This document shows positions 1 through 23,700 of a stretch of DNA of 64,000 nt, piece by piece. This DNA comes from Cristatella mucedo (taxonomy: Eukaryota; Bryozoa; Phylactolaemata; Cristatellidae): assembly GCA_009760855.2 (NCBI GenBank), contig WPIO01000001.1, positions 17,305,001 through 17,369,000 on the forward strand. Reading direction: 5' to 3'. The position numbers were made by a program, and so were the translations under genes. The notes under the pieces were generated by a model. The model was not told the origin of the DNA. It searched no databases and saw nothing but the letters and a program-made list of their open reading frames with translations. Every line of letters begins with the position of its first letter. Positions within the stretch are counted from its first letter, which is position 1.

Positions 1-454
1 CACTTGATCAAGGAAGGCTTAGCCCGGTCAAAGAGTGAATACTGGTGGAGGCACCGATGCTTGAACCGAAATCTAGCTAGTGAAACAATTGAGAGGCATG
101 CAATACAGCCTACTGATGAGCATGCGGTTGTAAGCTGTAGTATAAAAATCGTAAGTTTTGTCAACTTACCTGAAATGGCGTAGCTAATCGTTCCAGTTCA
201 TAGAAGCCGGAGGAAGTTATCTCGTGTCGTGGCACCTCGATGTTCGTACACTCTATGCCCGCTGCGAACCGGCACAGCTAGCAATGCAGCTGGTCAGATT
301 GCTCACATCATCTCACTACCTTACTCCTATACACATCTGTGATTCTTTCGTGAGATTAATTAAGAGCGATGAAGATTCCGCAATGCTGCTGACCTAGATG
401 CAAAAAGTAAACCACTATGTACGTGCTGGTTTAGTTGACACTTAAACCGGAGAA
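1..454. other. Intergenic, nothing recognised
   Basis: No open frame with family resemblance, no structural RNA and no repeat shared with the rest of the window was seen. Confidence 0.5.
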
Positions 455-1200
455 ATAACAATAATAATAATAAAAATACACTTGATAAAGCCCCTCAGAG
501 AACTCAATCTTCAATCTTCTTCTAGGCACAGTACATTTGCTGCAAAGGAAATACGATCCAATGGTGAGTGGTACCGTGCTTGATAAACAACATGAATAAC
601 ATGGTTAGGGGTGACATGCACAGGGTCAGCATGCAAGTGTGGTTAGTGGCAGCATGCAACAGTGTCAGCACGCATAAGCACATAGAGGATGAATCACAGG
701 GATCCACTAAATGCTATCATAATTAGGTGCGTTTCTAATTTCTTTTTAAACGCGGTCAAGTCAGGGGACGTCGTGACGCAAGTCGGGAATGAGTTCCAGG
801 CTTTGGGAGCACACAAACTAAAGGCACGGTCTCCAAAGGATTTGAGATTTTTACGGGGTTTATGTAAGCAGATAGATTCCGAAAAGCGGGTGGTGCGATG
901 CCTAGCCTGGTCGGGGGTAGACCCGATAGGTAGGCTGGAGCCAAAGAATGAAGGAACCTAAACTTCTTGCGTCCGACGATGCCTGACCTCCACTTCGCTT
1001 GAACTTCTAGACGAGCACTTAGAAAAACATAAACTTCGCACGCCCTGAAAATAATGAAAATTTTCGCGAGCCACGAACCTTGAATGATCAAGCATTTCTG
1101 CGGTCTCCATGTCTGTAAGAAGTGCATGAAGGCAGCGAATGCCCTCCTGGTGGACGTCCGGGGATGCCCCTGGCTCATCGCTCAATCAGAGAAAACGCTG
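455..1200 (-). mobile_element. LINE-A copy 1, 3' part
   Basis: Minus-oriented L2/CR1-like LINE end. Its ATT-repeat tail is at 461-475, followed by the ctttctaggcacagtacattt-type 3' end (about 480-545) and a frameshifted reverse-transcriptase C-terminus: YLSGLPPTRLGIAPPAFRN and NPLETVPLV lie at 790-930. Sequence above 970 no longer matches the other copies. Confidence 0.75.
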
Positions 1201-1239
1201 CACTCAACAATTGAGTGAAATCCCTACAAGTTGACAATA

Positions 1240-1690
1240 TTAATAAGAATAAAACTTTTGCCCAAGAGCCCGAGAAATAGATTTCTTATAGGCACCTAAA
1301 TCTCTTTCCCGAGCCGGGAGCGCGAAGACGGACCAGTCAGGTCGATCCTCGATGTCGGGAAATTTGGTTCCGGTCACAATTGGGCAGCATAGGACTCCGC
1401 CACCTAAATTAAGCAGAATTCCTGCTATCGCTGGCTTGCCAGCATACTCAGCTTTGCTGAATAGCCGATTGACCCTTAGGATGAACTTTGAACCCAGTCC
1501 TGAGCCACGGAGGTGAGTCCAAGCGATTGTGAGACCAGACAATTCAGACTTGTCGTGCTCTACACCTCAGCTTGCTGTTATTGAAGTAGACCCAACACTC
1601 TTAGAATTTAGGAAATCTTTTAAATAGAAATAATGACACTTTAAGCATTACTTTTGAATGTTGTCAACACATTACTTCCGTTACATAGGA
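1240..1690. other. Intergenic with an open frame of unknown meaning
   Basis: A 100-codon - strand frame at 1240-1542 matches no family I know and begins without splice or promoter signals. Treated as non-coding. Confidence 0.3.
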
Positions 1691-1863
1691 ATGGATGAGC
1701 CTGCCACCCCCCCCCCCCTGCATACGTCCCTAGTATCCGACGCTGTCACCTGGCATGGCGCCCTCCTAGGGGCACGGGAGTCAATAGCAGCCGCCTTAGG
1801 CCCGGGTGCGCTTGGTGCGCAGGCGCTGCTCGCAAGCATCGCCTCGACTGATTCTCCAAACAG
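1691..1863 (+). CDS. Possible isolated exon, unknown gene
   Basis: A stretch open from ATG 1691 to a strong donor CAG|GTGAGT at 1864, preceded by a fair acceptor (ttacttccgttacatag at 1673-1689). It reads TSLVSDAVTWHGALLGARES and ALGAQALLASIAS. A 13-base C run near its start and the lack of a partner exon argue against it. Confidence 0.2.
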
Positions 1864-2055
1864 GTGAGTCCACGACCGGCAGTGGCCTGTGGTAGGCACG
1901 AAGCCATCGAGTTGAGAGCCAGAGACCTGTTATGTCCGGATGCCTCCAGCTTGTGTGCTCTTCCGGCTTGGGGGTGGGGCGCGAGCAAAAACGGGCTCTT
2001 CTCGGCTCGAGAAGCCCAGACTTCTGTCATTTTACAGTGACGTGGAAGCTCTCGC

Positions 2056-2110
2056 TCACACACACACACGCGCGCGCGCGCGCGCACACACACACATACG
2101 CACACACACG
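2056..2110. repeat. (CA)n/(CG)n microsatellite
   Basis: Alternating purine-pyrimidine CACACA-CGCGCG-CACACA block, a Z-DNA-prone sequence. Confidence 0.95.
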
Positions 2111-2184
2111 AGGCTGTATGCTCTGAGGTTTGAGCTGCTGTCGGGTCTCTGACGATACTGCTGCTTAGTCCGCAGTAGCTCGTC

Positions 2185-3770
2185 ATGGAACAAGTGAGTG
2201 GAATGGTAATGGACCTGTCGCGTCAGATTATCTCGCTGCTGCTGCTGCTGCTGCCGCCGACTCTTGACCTGGCCAACTTTCTCCCTTCGGCGTCTCTCGG
2301 TAGGTTGTTTCATACCGGTTGCAAGTTACCAACTCGCGATTGCGTCTCGCAGCATCGTCTCAATAAAGCCTTCCCCTTAGAGCAAGCTCTCACCCGACGT
2401 GCTCTCGACGCCGATGAAAGCTTGTCAGCGGCAGAAAACGACGGCAGGCTGGTAGATAGCTATGCTACAGCCGCCAACGGTGCGATGGAGTAGTGGGCAG
2501 TGGACTTCGTATCGTGCTCGAAGATGAGTCATCACCCGACCCGCCACGCTGGTTCAATTTCCGGGGTCACTGCTATCGAGCGAATTATGAGCTCCAACAC
2601 TAAGTAAGAGCTCCTAGTACTGAGTTCTCGGTAGGCGTAAGGGGTTATTCCGGTACTGCCGGAAAGGGGAGATGTAATACACTGCATTCGAACATGTTTC
2701 CATGCAGAATGTTTGGTCCGGAATGCATAGTCGTTGCCACTCGATTGTAGCTTATAGCGAAAGCAGTCTGCTACAGTCTGAAGTCTATCTACCGTCTCAG
2801 CATAGCTCACTAATGGCAGAGTGTATTACTTCTTCGGTAGCAGTTCATCCCAAAGACTGCATAGAAAAACGTGGGATCATTAACATTCCAACCCTATGAA
2901 TTGGATGTGTTTATTGGGCAGTAATTCCTAAGAGTCCCGCATTCATCTCTCATAGCCTTTGAGTTATGCTTATGCTGTTCTTTTTATATATATCAGAGCA
3001 TATCAAATCACTGGCAGTACGATCGTATGACTTGGCTCCCGGTGCAATCAATTGATCAGCACGTCATAAATAACTCACATGCAGTTATGACAAGCTGGTG
3101 GCTTACATGGTACATTAAATGCTGTACTTGGCTTATTGCGGTGAACAGGAGCAGCACGGAGCACGAAAAGGCAAATAAGTGTGGAGATAAATGCCGACTG
3201 ATGGCAAAAGCTAAATGTGCTGGCAATCCTTTAGCTCCCCAGAGAGACTCTCTAAGTAATGACTTGTTTCGTCGGGTGCTGGTGCTATCCTCTTGTCGAG
3301 AGCACATGAACCCATTCGCACGGGCTGCATGCATGCCACACATTGGCGGTGATGAGCCAAACGGAGTGAGAATGTTCTTGTGACCCAGTACCCGGATTAG
3401 GCTTGGTTTCCTGCTCCAATGGATAGTACATTCATGTCACCTGTGGCAAAGCAGACTATGAATACCCATTGTTGCTGAGCTATGCCAATGGCAGCCAAGG
3501 TAGGCATCCCTTTTGTGATTTGGCCTTATACCTGTGATTTGTATCAGCTTTTGTTCTCAGAAGTGGTATTTGGCGACAGTAGTGGCAGCTGCTTAGTCAT
3601 TGACCGTGTCTCGGAAAGGAAATTGTAGAAATCTTTGTGCATTGCCCTCTGCTTATAATATCCCAGCTTGATCAACAATCAGCTGCCAAAGTTCAGGAGA
3701 TTCTAACTCAAGTTTAGCCCTTTCATTAGATCTTGCAGTCCAGATAGTCTTCAGCTGCAAATCAAGATGC
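2185..3770. other. Intergenic, nothing recognised
   Basis: Short open frames only. One + strand frame at 2185 encodes a leucine run from a (CTG)n tract and is not convincing as a gene. Confidence 0.4.
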
Positions 3771-3849
3771 TATGACGGTAGCACGACCGTTTACTACGAT
3801 CGGGCAACGTAATATTGCTCAGACCGCCCTAAAAAAAAAAGCAAAAGCT

Positions 3850-4152
3850 TCCCTACTATCAACCGTTTACTCTCCTCTTCCTCCTCCCACTCTACTTTCC
3901 ATCTATTCGTTTCCATATCCTAACCTCATTCTCCTATCCTCATCCCTCCTCTGTCCTCCTATCTCTCTCCTCCCGCTATCTCCCCCTCCTCCTCCTCCTC
4001 CTCCTCCTCTCTCCTCCTCCTCCTCCTCCTGTTTCTCTCCCTCTATGCTCCCCAATTATCTCCTCCTCATTTACCTCCTTCACTTTCTATCCCTTCGTGA
4101 CTCTCATTTCCCCCTTTTTCTGTCTCCGCTTCCCAACCTCTCTCCCCTTTCT

Positions 4153-4212
<60 letters not shown>

Positions 4213-4219
4213 CCTTCTT

Positions 4220-4260
<41 letters not shown>
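3850..4260. repeat. Pyrimidine-rich block: (CCT)n, (CT)n and (CA)n
   Basis: A 300-bp C/T-rich stretch containing (CTC)n at 3985-4030, (CT)n at 4158-4211 and (CA)n at 4222-4259. Confidence 0.95.
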
Positions 4261-4389
4261 CCCTGTGCACCTGCCCGCTGGTGCACGGGGCCTCTGTATG
4301 TGTTTTTGGTGTGTGGACGCATGACATCTTTTGTAGGTACGTCTTGTTGTCATAGTTGTCATATGTTGTCATTGTTGTCATGTCATGTT

Positions 4390-5400
4390 GTCATTTAGGC
4401 AAGCGTTACCTACTGTGATTGAGAAAATGGAGTGCTATCGTCCCTGAACAAAGTCCACCATTTTGTATAATAGAAGTGTGGAGTGCAGTAGAAGTATAGC
4501 CTGTGATTTGTGGTGTTGCTGAGGCATTTCTCTGGAGAAAGTCTTCTTGAAGCCAGGCTTGTCCTTGGTGCATGGATGACACTCACATACCACTTGGCTG
4601 TGATTGAGCTGTGGTTGAGTCGGCACATCCTCAGTGTCAGGAATCCTTGATTGCAGGATAGTTGCTGTGGCAACTGGCCACGTGGGTACAAATTCCTCAA
4701 TAGCTGTTCTATGAGCAGCTCTGTCAACTGTACACTGCCATGGTTCTTGCTTTATCTCCTTGCTGAAACAGATGTTCAAATGCTGCCGTGAACGCTTGAG
4801 ATTCCTGCTCTCTAGCTGCCCATAGTAAAGCAGGCATCACTACTGCCTATGGTCCGTGTAACCTGCCTGACCCGTGAATTGGGGACGGCAAGTAGCAGAC
4901 CTTGATGCAGCTGCAGACGTCTGGTCCGTGCCAGTTACAGCGACCTTGCAGAAGGGATGGTATCTTCAGCGGTGTCAAGTGGGCTAGGAGACCTTCGGGA
5001 TGAGCTCGCACTTTGTGAAGAGCTCTCAGTAAAAGCCGGCGACAGGCAAATGCTTTGCTCATCCGACAGGCATGCAGAGAGTGACTGACTCTATGCAACT
5101 CCAAAATGACTCCTCGTTTGACTGGCAAATGAACAACTTGATTGCACCTCGCCACCATAATCCTCTGACTCAGGTCTCTCTGTCTGTGCCCTCTAACATC
5201 AAACTTATTATTATTATTATAGCTTCTGATCTCATCATGAAGGTGCGGTAGAAAGTTTTACTAACATTTCTCACGACTTTCCCCGCCTGAAGATATTCGA
5301 AGCAAAGCCGAAACCCCTTATTGTTCTTCGAAGCGTCTTCAATCGTCCGTGTGAATTTCATGTACATGCTTCTGTGTGCTGCAATTGTTTGCGGTATTAT
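4390..5400. other. Intergenic with overlapping - strand frames, unassigned
   Basis: Minus-strand frames at 4435-4779 and 4847-5158 are longer than chance in this composition (114 and 103 codons) and adjacent. No domain is recognised. They could be decayed transposon sequence. Confidence 0.25.
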
Positions 5401-5692
5401 TGCTAATCAGTTGAGAATGCCTCCTTGCCAGCCTATTTGAAAATCTAGAAAAAGACTGTGTTCTTGGATGCTATGCAAATGCATTTTTATTATTGTTGTT
5501 ATTATTATTATTATTATCATTACAAATGCCTACCCCCACACATGTCTGTATGCAAGTGCATGCCGACACAGTATGTAAATGATTACCACATCCTTCCGGC
5601 TCTCTGCTTCCTCCCTCTGTCTCTCTGTCTCTCTCTCTGTCTCTGTCTCTCTCTGTCTCTCACTGTCTCTCTCTGTCTCTGTTCCCTCTCTG

Positions 5693-5815
<123 letters not shown>

Positions 5816-5980
5816 GAGCCAAGCACAGCTGCACTTCAGCAAGCAGCCACTCACAGCGCTCGTCCACACGAAAGCACAAATGTGCCGGCCTGTACTGCTA
5901 GACGAGGCTGCTAAATAACGTTGCACTCTCGACTCGTATGCCAGAGGTCGACGGCGTGTGCTGCTGCTGCAGGTGGTCGA

Positions 5981-17917
<11,937 letters not shown>

Positions 17918-18474
17918 AGGCCGGCGGCAGCAATGGCGCCGCCGGCCGCCTCGCTGAGCACGTTTGCTTCGAACGTGCTCGACGAGGTTAGCTCCTCTTG
18001 GAAGCTGCTACGCTTGAGCCCAAGAGGACGGACGACTGCGCCTATTCGCAGATCGAAAGTGTCTCTTCACTGGGGGTGGGGGCTCGCTCGGGCCACAAAG
18101 GCGGGAGGGGGGAGGCGGTCAGTGACATCACGTGGCAGCGACATCGGCCGCGACAGTTCGATAGGCGCCGCATGCCATGCGCTCCAGTGACAGCAAGCGC
18201 CAGCCCTCTTAGCGGCTACTGGCACCGAATCGCCGTGCCTCCGAAAGAGCTTGAAACGCCGTCAAGTCACGTGCATTTGCAGTACTAGGTGGCAGCATTA
18301 GGCAGTGCGTATGTATTTCGGCATTTATCTGGGTAGAATATTATATATAATCTCTGTTCGATCGACCAGTGCATTTGCGAAAGCATGCTGCCATAGCACC
18401 CGACCAGATGTGCAATCGGTGCTACGCTGTCTTTTGAGAAAAACTCTGATTTTGTTACATGCTATACTTTCGAA

Positions 18475-18480
18475 AATAAA
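18475..18480 (+). terminator. Polyadenylation signal AATAAA, probably UCP
   Basis: First clear AATAAA on the + strand after the UCP stop, 558 bases downstream. The cleavage site itself cannot be placed. Confidence 0.5.
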
Positions 18481-18499
18481 CTGTTCTTCCTGTTTCCGA

Positions 18500-20358
18500 C
18501 GAGCTCGTAATCCGTAGCCTATTTATTCGTGGCCGCGTCATAAATTGTATTAGGTTGTCATTTGCTTTTCCCGTTTTGTGTTGTGCGTTTAAACCTTGCA
18601 GTTCACAGCGTGCCGTCACATCGTTAATCTATATGGTTATCCTTATAATTTGTGCATTTTGAACCACAATCACATTTTTACAGTCATTTATATTTTCCTT
18701 TTTGCGTTTCCACTTTGAGTCTGAGACCCAACTCAGTTCGAAGACAGTAGTTATGCTCTCTCAAAAATGACCGTGGAAATCACTCAATCGTCATCTATGC
18801 TAACGATTTGCAATGCATATATGCGTTAGAAGAAATTGCGAACGATACCAGGTATAAAAAGTGCATACTGTTTTTCTATCCAAATAGAGCATATGAAAAT
18901 TTAGGGAGAATGTTATGTAGAGGTTCTACTGCCCATGCGTGTGCAGTATCGTAACATGGCAAAGAAGGTCTTTTGCCGGCATTCATAAGACTCGTACAGT
19001 AAGCTTTTTGCAAGGGCAAGAATCAGCCGGTACCAAGCCGCTATGAAAAAGTCTTAGAGTCACATGCAGCGTCATATGCAACGTCAGACAGGCGGAATTA
19101 CTGCCTTCGACAATCCTGCGAAAGGATCTCGGCAGTGCTATTGGCTCTTACGACCCGTTGACATCGTTCAAAGTTCAAAACCCAGCCCCGGCGCTCCACT
19201 TTCCGAGACTAACCACAAAACCGTTATTATCAGCTGAAGCTTCAGAGTTGCCTACTTGACGGTTCTTGAACCAATCGTCGAGTCTGCACTCTTTTTTTTA
19301 TGTCCGTGAGAGCTGTCTAAGGTGCAAGCGCGAGCGTTTAAGACCAGTCGTAACAGCAGCTAGAGCGGGCGCCGAGTGTGAGTGCTTAGCACGAAGCAGC
19401 ACAGCCCTCAAGCTGGACCAGCCGTGCCCGTGCACCAAGATTCGAGCTGCCTAGTTTAAAAACCTTTTTTAATGACCTGATGCTGATTCGTCGCGAACAA
19501 CCGAGGAAGTAAATACACAAAACCAGCTCCAAAGTACTTCGATGACATCTAGGGAACCAGATGCTCGGTCGATCCGTGATTGCACAGCCAACGGGCAGTT
19601 GCAACGGTACCAATTGCAACTGTCAGCGGCCTATTCACTGTAGTCACCTAAAGCAGATCCGACTGCCTACGACAAATCGTTCATCGCTTCAGCTGCCTGT
19701 CGAAAAGATAAACTAATTGGTACCAGTGGCATTTTTATTCAAACTAGTATTACATGCAGGTTAAATCAAACAGTTAGTCAGTAGTCAACTATCGGGGACA
19801 AAATCGTGAGACAATTCAAAATGGCACTTAAATATTATAAGATAGGGTGGGAATATCTAGAGATTGGAATCATATGCAGTGATCAACCAAGGCTAGGAGT
19901 CTCCTAGTAGGCACTTGTTCAGATTACACCACCCAAGTCCAGCGAGCAGCTAGGTAAACGAGTGAACAATGCAGTGGACACCTGACTGAATGCTGCAACA
20001 CACCTCCATATTTTGCATGTAGTTCACGCAAACACTAACGAGCTATAAGGTAGGAAAACATAGTAGCAGCCAGCATGGAGAAAGACGCACGCCCTGCTGT
20101 CATTCCAGTGCTCTTACGCAAAGCGACTTGTGACTCGCACTAACAATGGCTAACGCACCGAACCGCTGACTGGCGACAGGAGAGAGCCCGCGTCAAAGCG
20201 GCCAGCTGCAGCATGAGCCCTGTCCCCCCCCCCGTCATTTGATTTGCCAACAAATGAAACACAAATTGGCACTCTCCTAAAGCTCCAGAGCTCATTGAAC
20301 TGGAACAGACGACGTGGGGGGCTGCATCACATCAATCTCGTACCGTCAAGCATCGCTG
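18500..20358. other. Intergenic between convergent UCP and VWA genes
   Basis: Holds the 3'-UTR of the VWA gene (to about 19734). Otherwise AT-rich sequence with nothing recognised. Confidence 0.5.
19734..19739 (-). terminator. Polyadenylation signal AATAAA on the - strand, probably VWA gene
   Basis: TTTATT on the + strand, about 620 bases past the VWA stop codon. Its distance from the UCP signal at 18475 leaves the two convergent transcripts non-overlapping. Confidence 0.4.
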
Positions 20359-20775
20359 CTACGGCGGTGGCGGCTCTGACGGAAACTCGTGCGTGGTGGC
20401 CTTCGAGAGGGCCTTGCGAACCATTCTACTCGTTTGCCCGTAACTAACGGCAGACTCCTTGACAGAATAGCTGGCTGCACCGAGTGCTCCAGTAGGAGCA
20501 GCAGCAGGCCCAAAGGCACCAAAACCGAAAGCAGGTGCTGCAGAACTAAACATGGTCTTGGGTAAGAGCATTGGTGGTGGTGATGGTGCTGATGATTCTG
20601 AATAAACCGGACAGTCGTCCATCATGTCCACCTCAGCACAAGCACGTCCAAACATGGCAGATGGCGCTACGGGAGGCCGCGGTGCTACGGGAGGCGGCGG
20701 CGGAAGTCCGAAAGCCATCATTGAAGACCGACCAAACGCATGGTGCGGCGCATGACTGAAGTCAGCACCAAAGCT
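20359..20775 (-). CDS. VWA gene exon 7, low-complexity C-terminus (residues 299-436)
   Basis: The acceptor is tttttgtttgtag. Opens SFGADFSHAPHHAFGRSS, followed by proline runs, MFGRACAEVDMMDDCP, FGFGAFGP and a basic stretch SRMVRKALSKATTHEF before EPPPP and the stop. No known domain. Alternating Phe-Gly and Pro-rich pieces suggest a disordered tail. Confidence 0.85.
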   Translation of the reverse strand, partial: SFGADFSHAPHHAFGRSSMMAFGLPPPPPVAPRPPVAPSAMFGRACAEVDMMDDCPVYSESSAPSPPPMLLPKTMFSSAAPAFGFGAFGPAAAPTGALGAASYSVKESAVSYGQTSRMVRKALSKATTHEFPSEPPPP

Positions 20776-23700
20776 CTACAAACAAAAATAGGCAGCCATA
20801 CGCAAGCCAAATGTTCGAATTCGTGCGTACAGGTTTGCTGCGTATGCACTGCCTGTAAGCTGGGGCAGCTTACTCGAAATGTCTCAGATTATGTACTGAA
20901 GCAATTGCGGGCAGTTATGATAGCTACCACGGATGAAATCTGTTACTGTTTCTCTTGTTTCCTTTATAGCAAAGGCAAAGTGCCGAGAAAGTCCTCTTAG
21001 GGCAACAAGCAAATGTCTTCTTATTTAACGCCACGGCTTTCCTTGCATTTGCCGATAAAGACCGCACATCTTCAGCCACTCAAGGGTAGCCAAAGACGGG
21101 TTGCTAAAGACTCGGCGGTAGACCGTTCGCGAGTTTCCCTTACTTGCCTGGACCAACGTAAAGTCATGGAGTGCTCTCTGGTCGCCGAACACATGGGCAT
21201 AATGGTTGCTCTTGGCACCAAAAACTTGCAGTTATTAACACACACAGCATTCATTCACAGTACACTGGAATCAGGCTCGAGTACGAGGGTGGCAATTTTA
21301 AGGCTCGAGGCTGTATAGCCCTGCTTTGAACACCGTGGGAAGAGTAGTCTCGATGGCTCAATCGGTTAGAGCACAGGACCGGTAAAACAGAGGCTACGGG
21401 ATCGTGCCCACGAGGGGAAATAAATTCTCCGAAATCAAAACATTATTATGGTCATATCGAATCGAAGTAATAATAATACGGTGTTCAGTCCCACGGCAGG
21501 TGGCCTCCAGTCGGTTTGTATTTTGATAGAAATAGTAGCAAAAACACGAAAAAAGCTCACGGAATATCATTATTGGATTTGCCATGCTGAAATTTGACAA
21601 ATAAAATCTCGTTCAAATCCAAAAGTTTTAAATCTTACACGTTTAAACTTTAGAGGAAACCTGGGCGATTTGTTTCCTTAAACTTAATACTTATCTACTT
21701 CAAGAATTCCTTGGTGACATTAGTTTGTGGCAGTTACCCTTGTATGGAAGTATACTTAACAAAGAATTGTATCTGTTGGTGGTTTCTGTCATTTAGTTCA
21801 CTATCGTGCACTTATTTACCACTTCCCGACACCTAGATTGCGTGTCAATGAACTTATAACTTTGAATTAAAGGCCTTTTACATTTGCAACCGGCTTATAT
21901 ATGAAAATCGAAACATCTAGGACGCATTATTTTTTATGGGAAATGGTTGTCCCTATATGCAAATTAAAACTTCTAGAACTTTCCATGTCTTATCGGATAG
22001 TGGGAGCAGATTTCAGGCAATTGTGGTGGTTATGAATTCCTATAATTCGTTTAAAAACGCAGTGATAATGCCACAATTCTGACTTCTCGGATGCTTTTAA
22101 GTTAACAGGACATGCAGCCTTACTTTAAAACTTCCTTAGTTTCAATTACATTTTGAATTAATTTTTCGAATTCAACTATGGGTAAATTTGGTCATTCATA
22201 TTGATATATGCAAATTTCGCTGTCACTCTTGCAATTGATCAGCACCGGCTAGCGAATCAGCAGTGCCTACCATTTACGAAACTCGCATTCATATGACGTT
22301 AAATGTGTAGATTAGTCTATTAACACGGGAGTCCTGACTATCGAGAAAAATACATATGTTGCAATGCTGGAAGGCTGGCCGCAATACTTGGGTGAGCTCA
22401 TGTGTTAGTATACACCGAATTCTTTGGCTAATTATCTTACTGCTTACATGCAAGCAACACTGCAAATGCATAATTCAGCCTTCATTGGCGTTGGCAAGCA
22501 GGCATGCCTAAGCACAGTGCATCTATGGTCAGGACTACATCAGTTAAGCATCTGGGTCTTGGCCAACGGATGGGGTGCTTGCTCTTCAAGACCTGCATCG
22601 GGGTGGGGGGGTTGAGTCCTGCACTGGGCGATCCTTGGTCTAGCGGTTAAGGTGCTCGCCCCGACCAAGGTCTGACTGAGGTCGTGGGCTCGAGCCCCGA
22701 GGCATATGTGAAGCGCCTGAATAGAGATTAAGTTCTCTTGGGGCGCTATATAAATGAATTATTAATATTATTATATATCCTTCATTGACCACTGCAAGTG
22801 GTGGTGATAGCCATGAAGGCTCTTCTGCTGCTATATAAAAATGAGGCAGGTTAATAAGCTAAGTTTTATTATTATATTATTATATATTCGTGTAAGAAAG
22901 ATCATGCCACTTAACAGACTTCAGCCGATTGCCGACTCAAAAATAATTCAGCTATTCAGTAATTTCCACTATGCGAGTAGGCATAGTCAAACGAACAAAA
23001 TGAAGCTTGGGCTCGGAGTTTAAGTTTTATGCAGCACTCCGTCAGAGCTCTCGCGCCTCGAGTGGGTCTCCTGGGGTGGGTATGATATCAGTTTGAAGAA
23101 CCGCATTACAACTTCTTTTTTTTATAAAATCAACCATCACAAATACCATCTTTGGCTAAGGATAAACTGAATCGGCTTGTCGCTGTTCGCTCTCGAGGCA
23201 GCCGGGGCAACAGCCTGCCAGCTCCAAGTTAGGCGCCTGCGGTCACACCAACCAATCGTGACGAAAGGTCTCGTGCTGCCGTAGCTTGGTCAAGTCAAGA
23301 GAAAGAGACCGACCTACCATGCTCTCTCGACCACCAAAGACGAAAGCAAGTCTTAGGCTACGGAGAAACTGAATCGGCTTGAGCACGGGCACTAGTGCTG
23401 CCTCTGTCTCATTAGTGCCCATTCTGTTAGCTAGCTCATTATACATTTTCCACCGGACCTGTTAATCATCCATCCCATTGACTATTTTACCTTTGCTCAG
23501 CTGATTCCTTAATGCTGCTAACAGACGTGATCCAAAGATCTAAAGGCTGGTCAGACTGTTTGCCCCGAGACAGCGTCGTCTTACTTCCATCGGTCTTAGA
23601 GGTCAACGTGATTAACACGGGATGCGGTTCTGCCTAGGTAGTTGTTTGATGGAAATGCGAGTGTGTCCACTCCAAGGTGGATGAAACACCCATTAAAAAC

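Noticed and set aside
2185..2493. Secreted protein with leucine-rich signal peptide
   Set aside because: The leucines come from a (CTG)n microsatellite; no acceptor/donor pair or family match.
21340..21425. Functional tRNA gene
   Set aside because: The A box is good but acceptor and T-arm pairing cannot be completed and the B box is degraded; it is better read as a SINE head.
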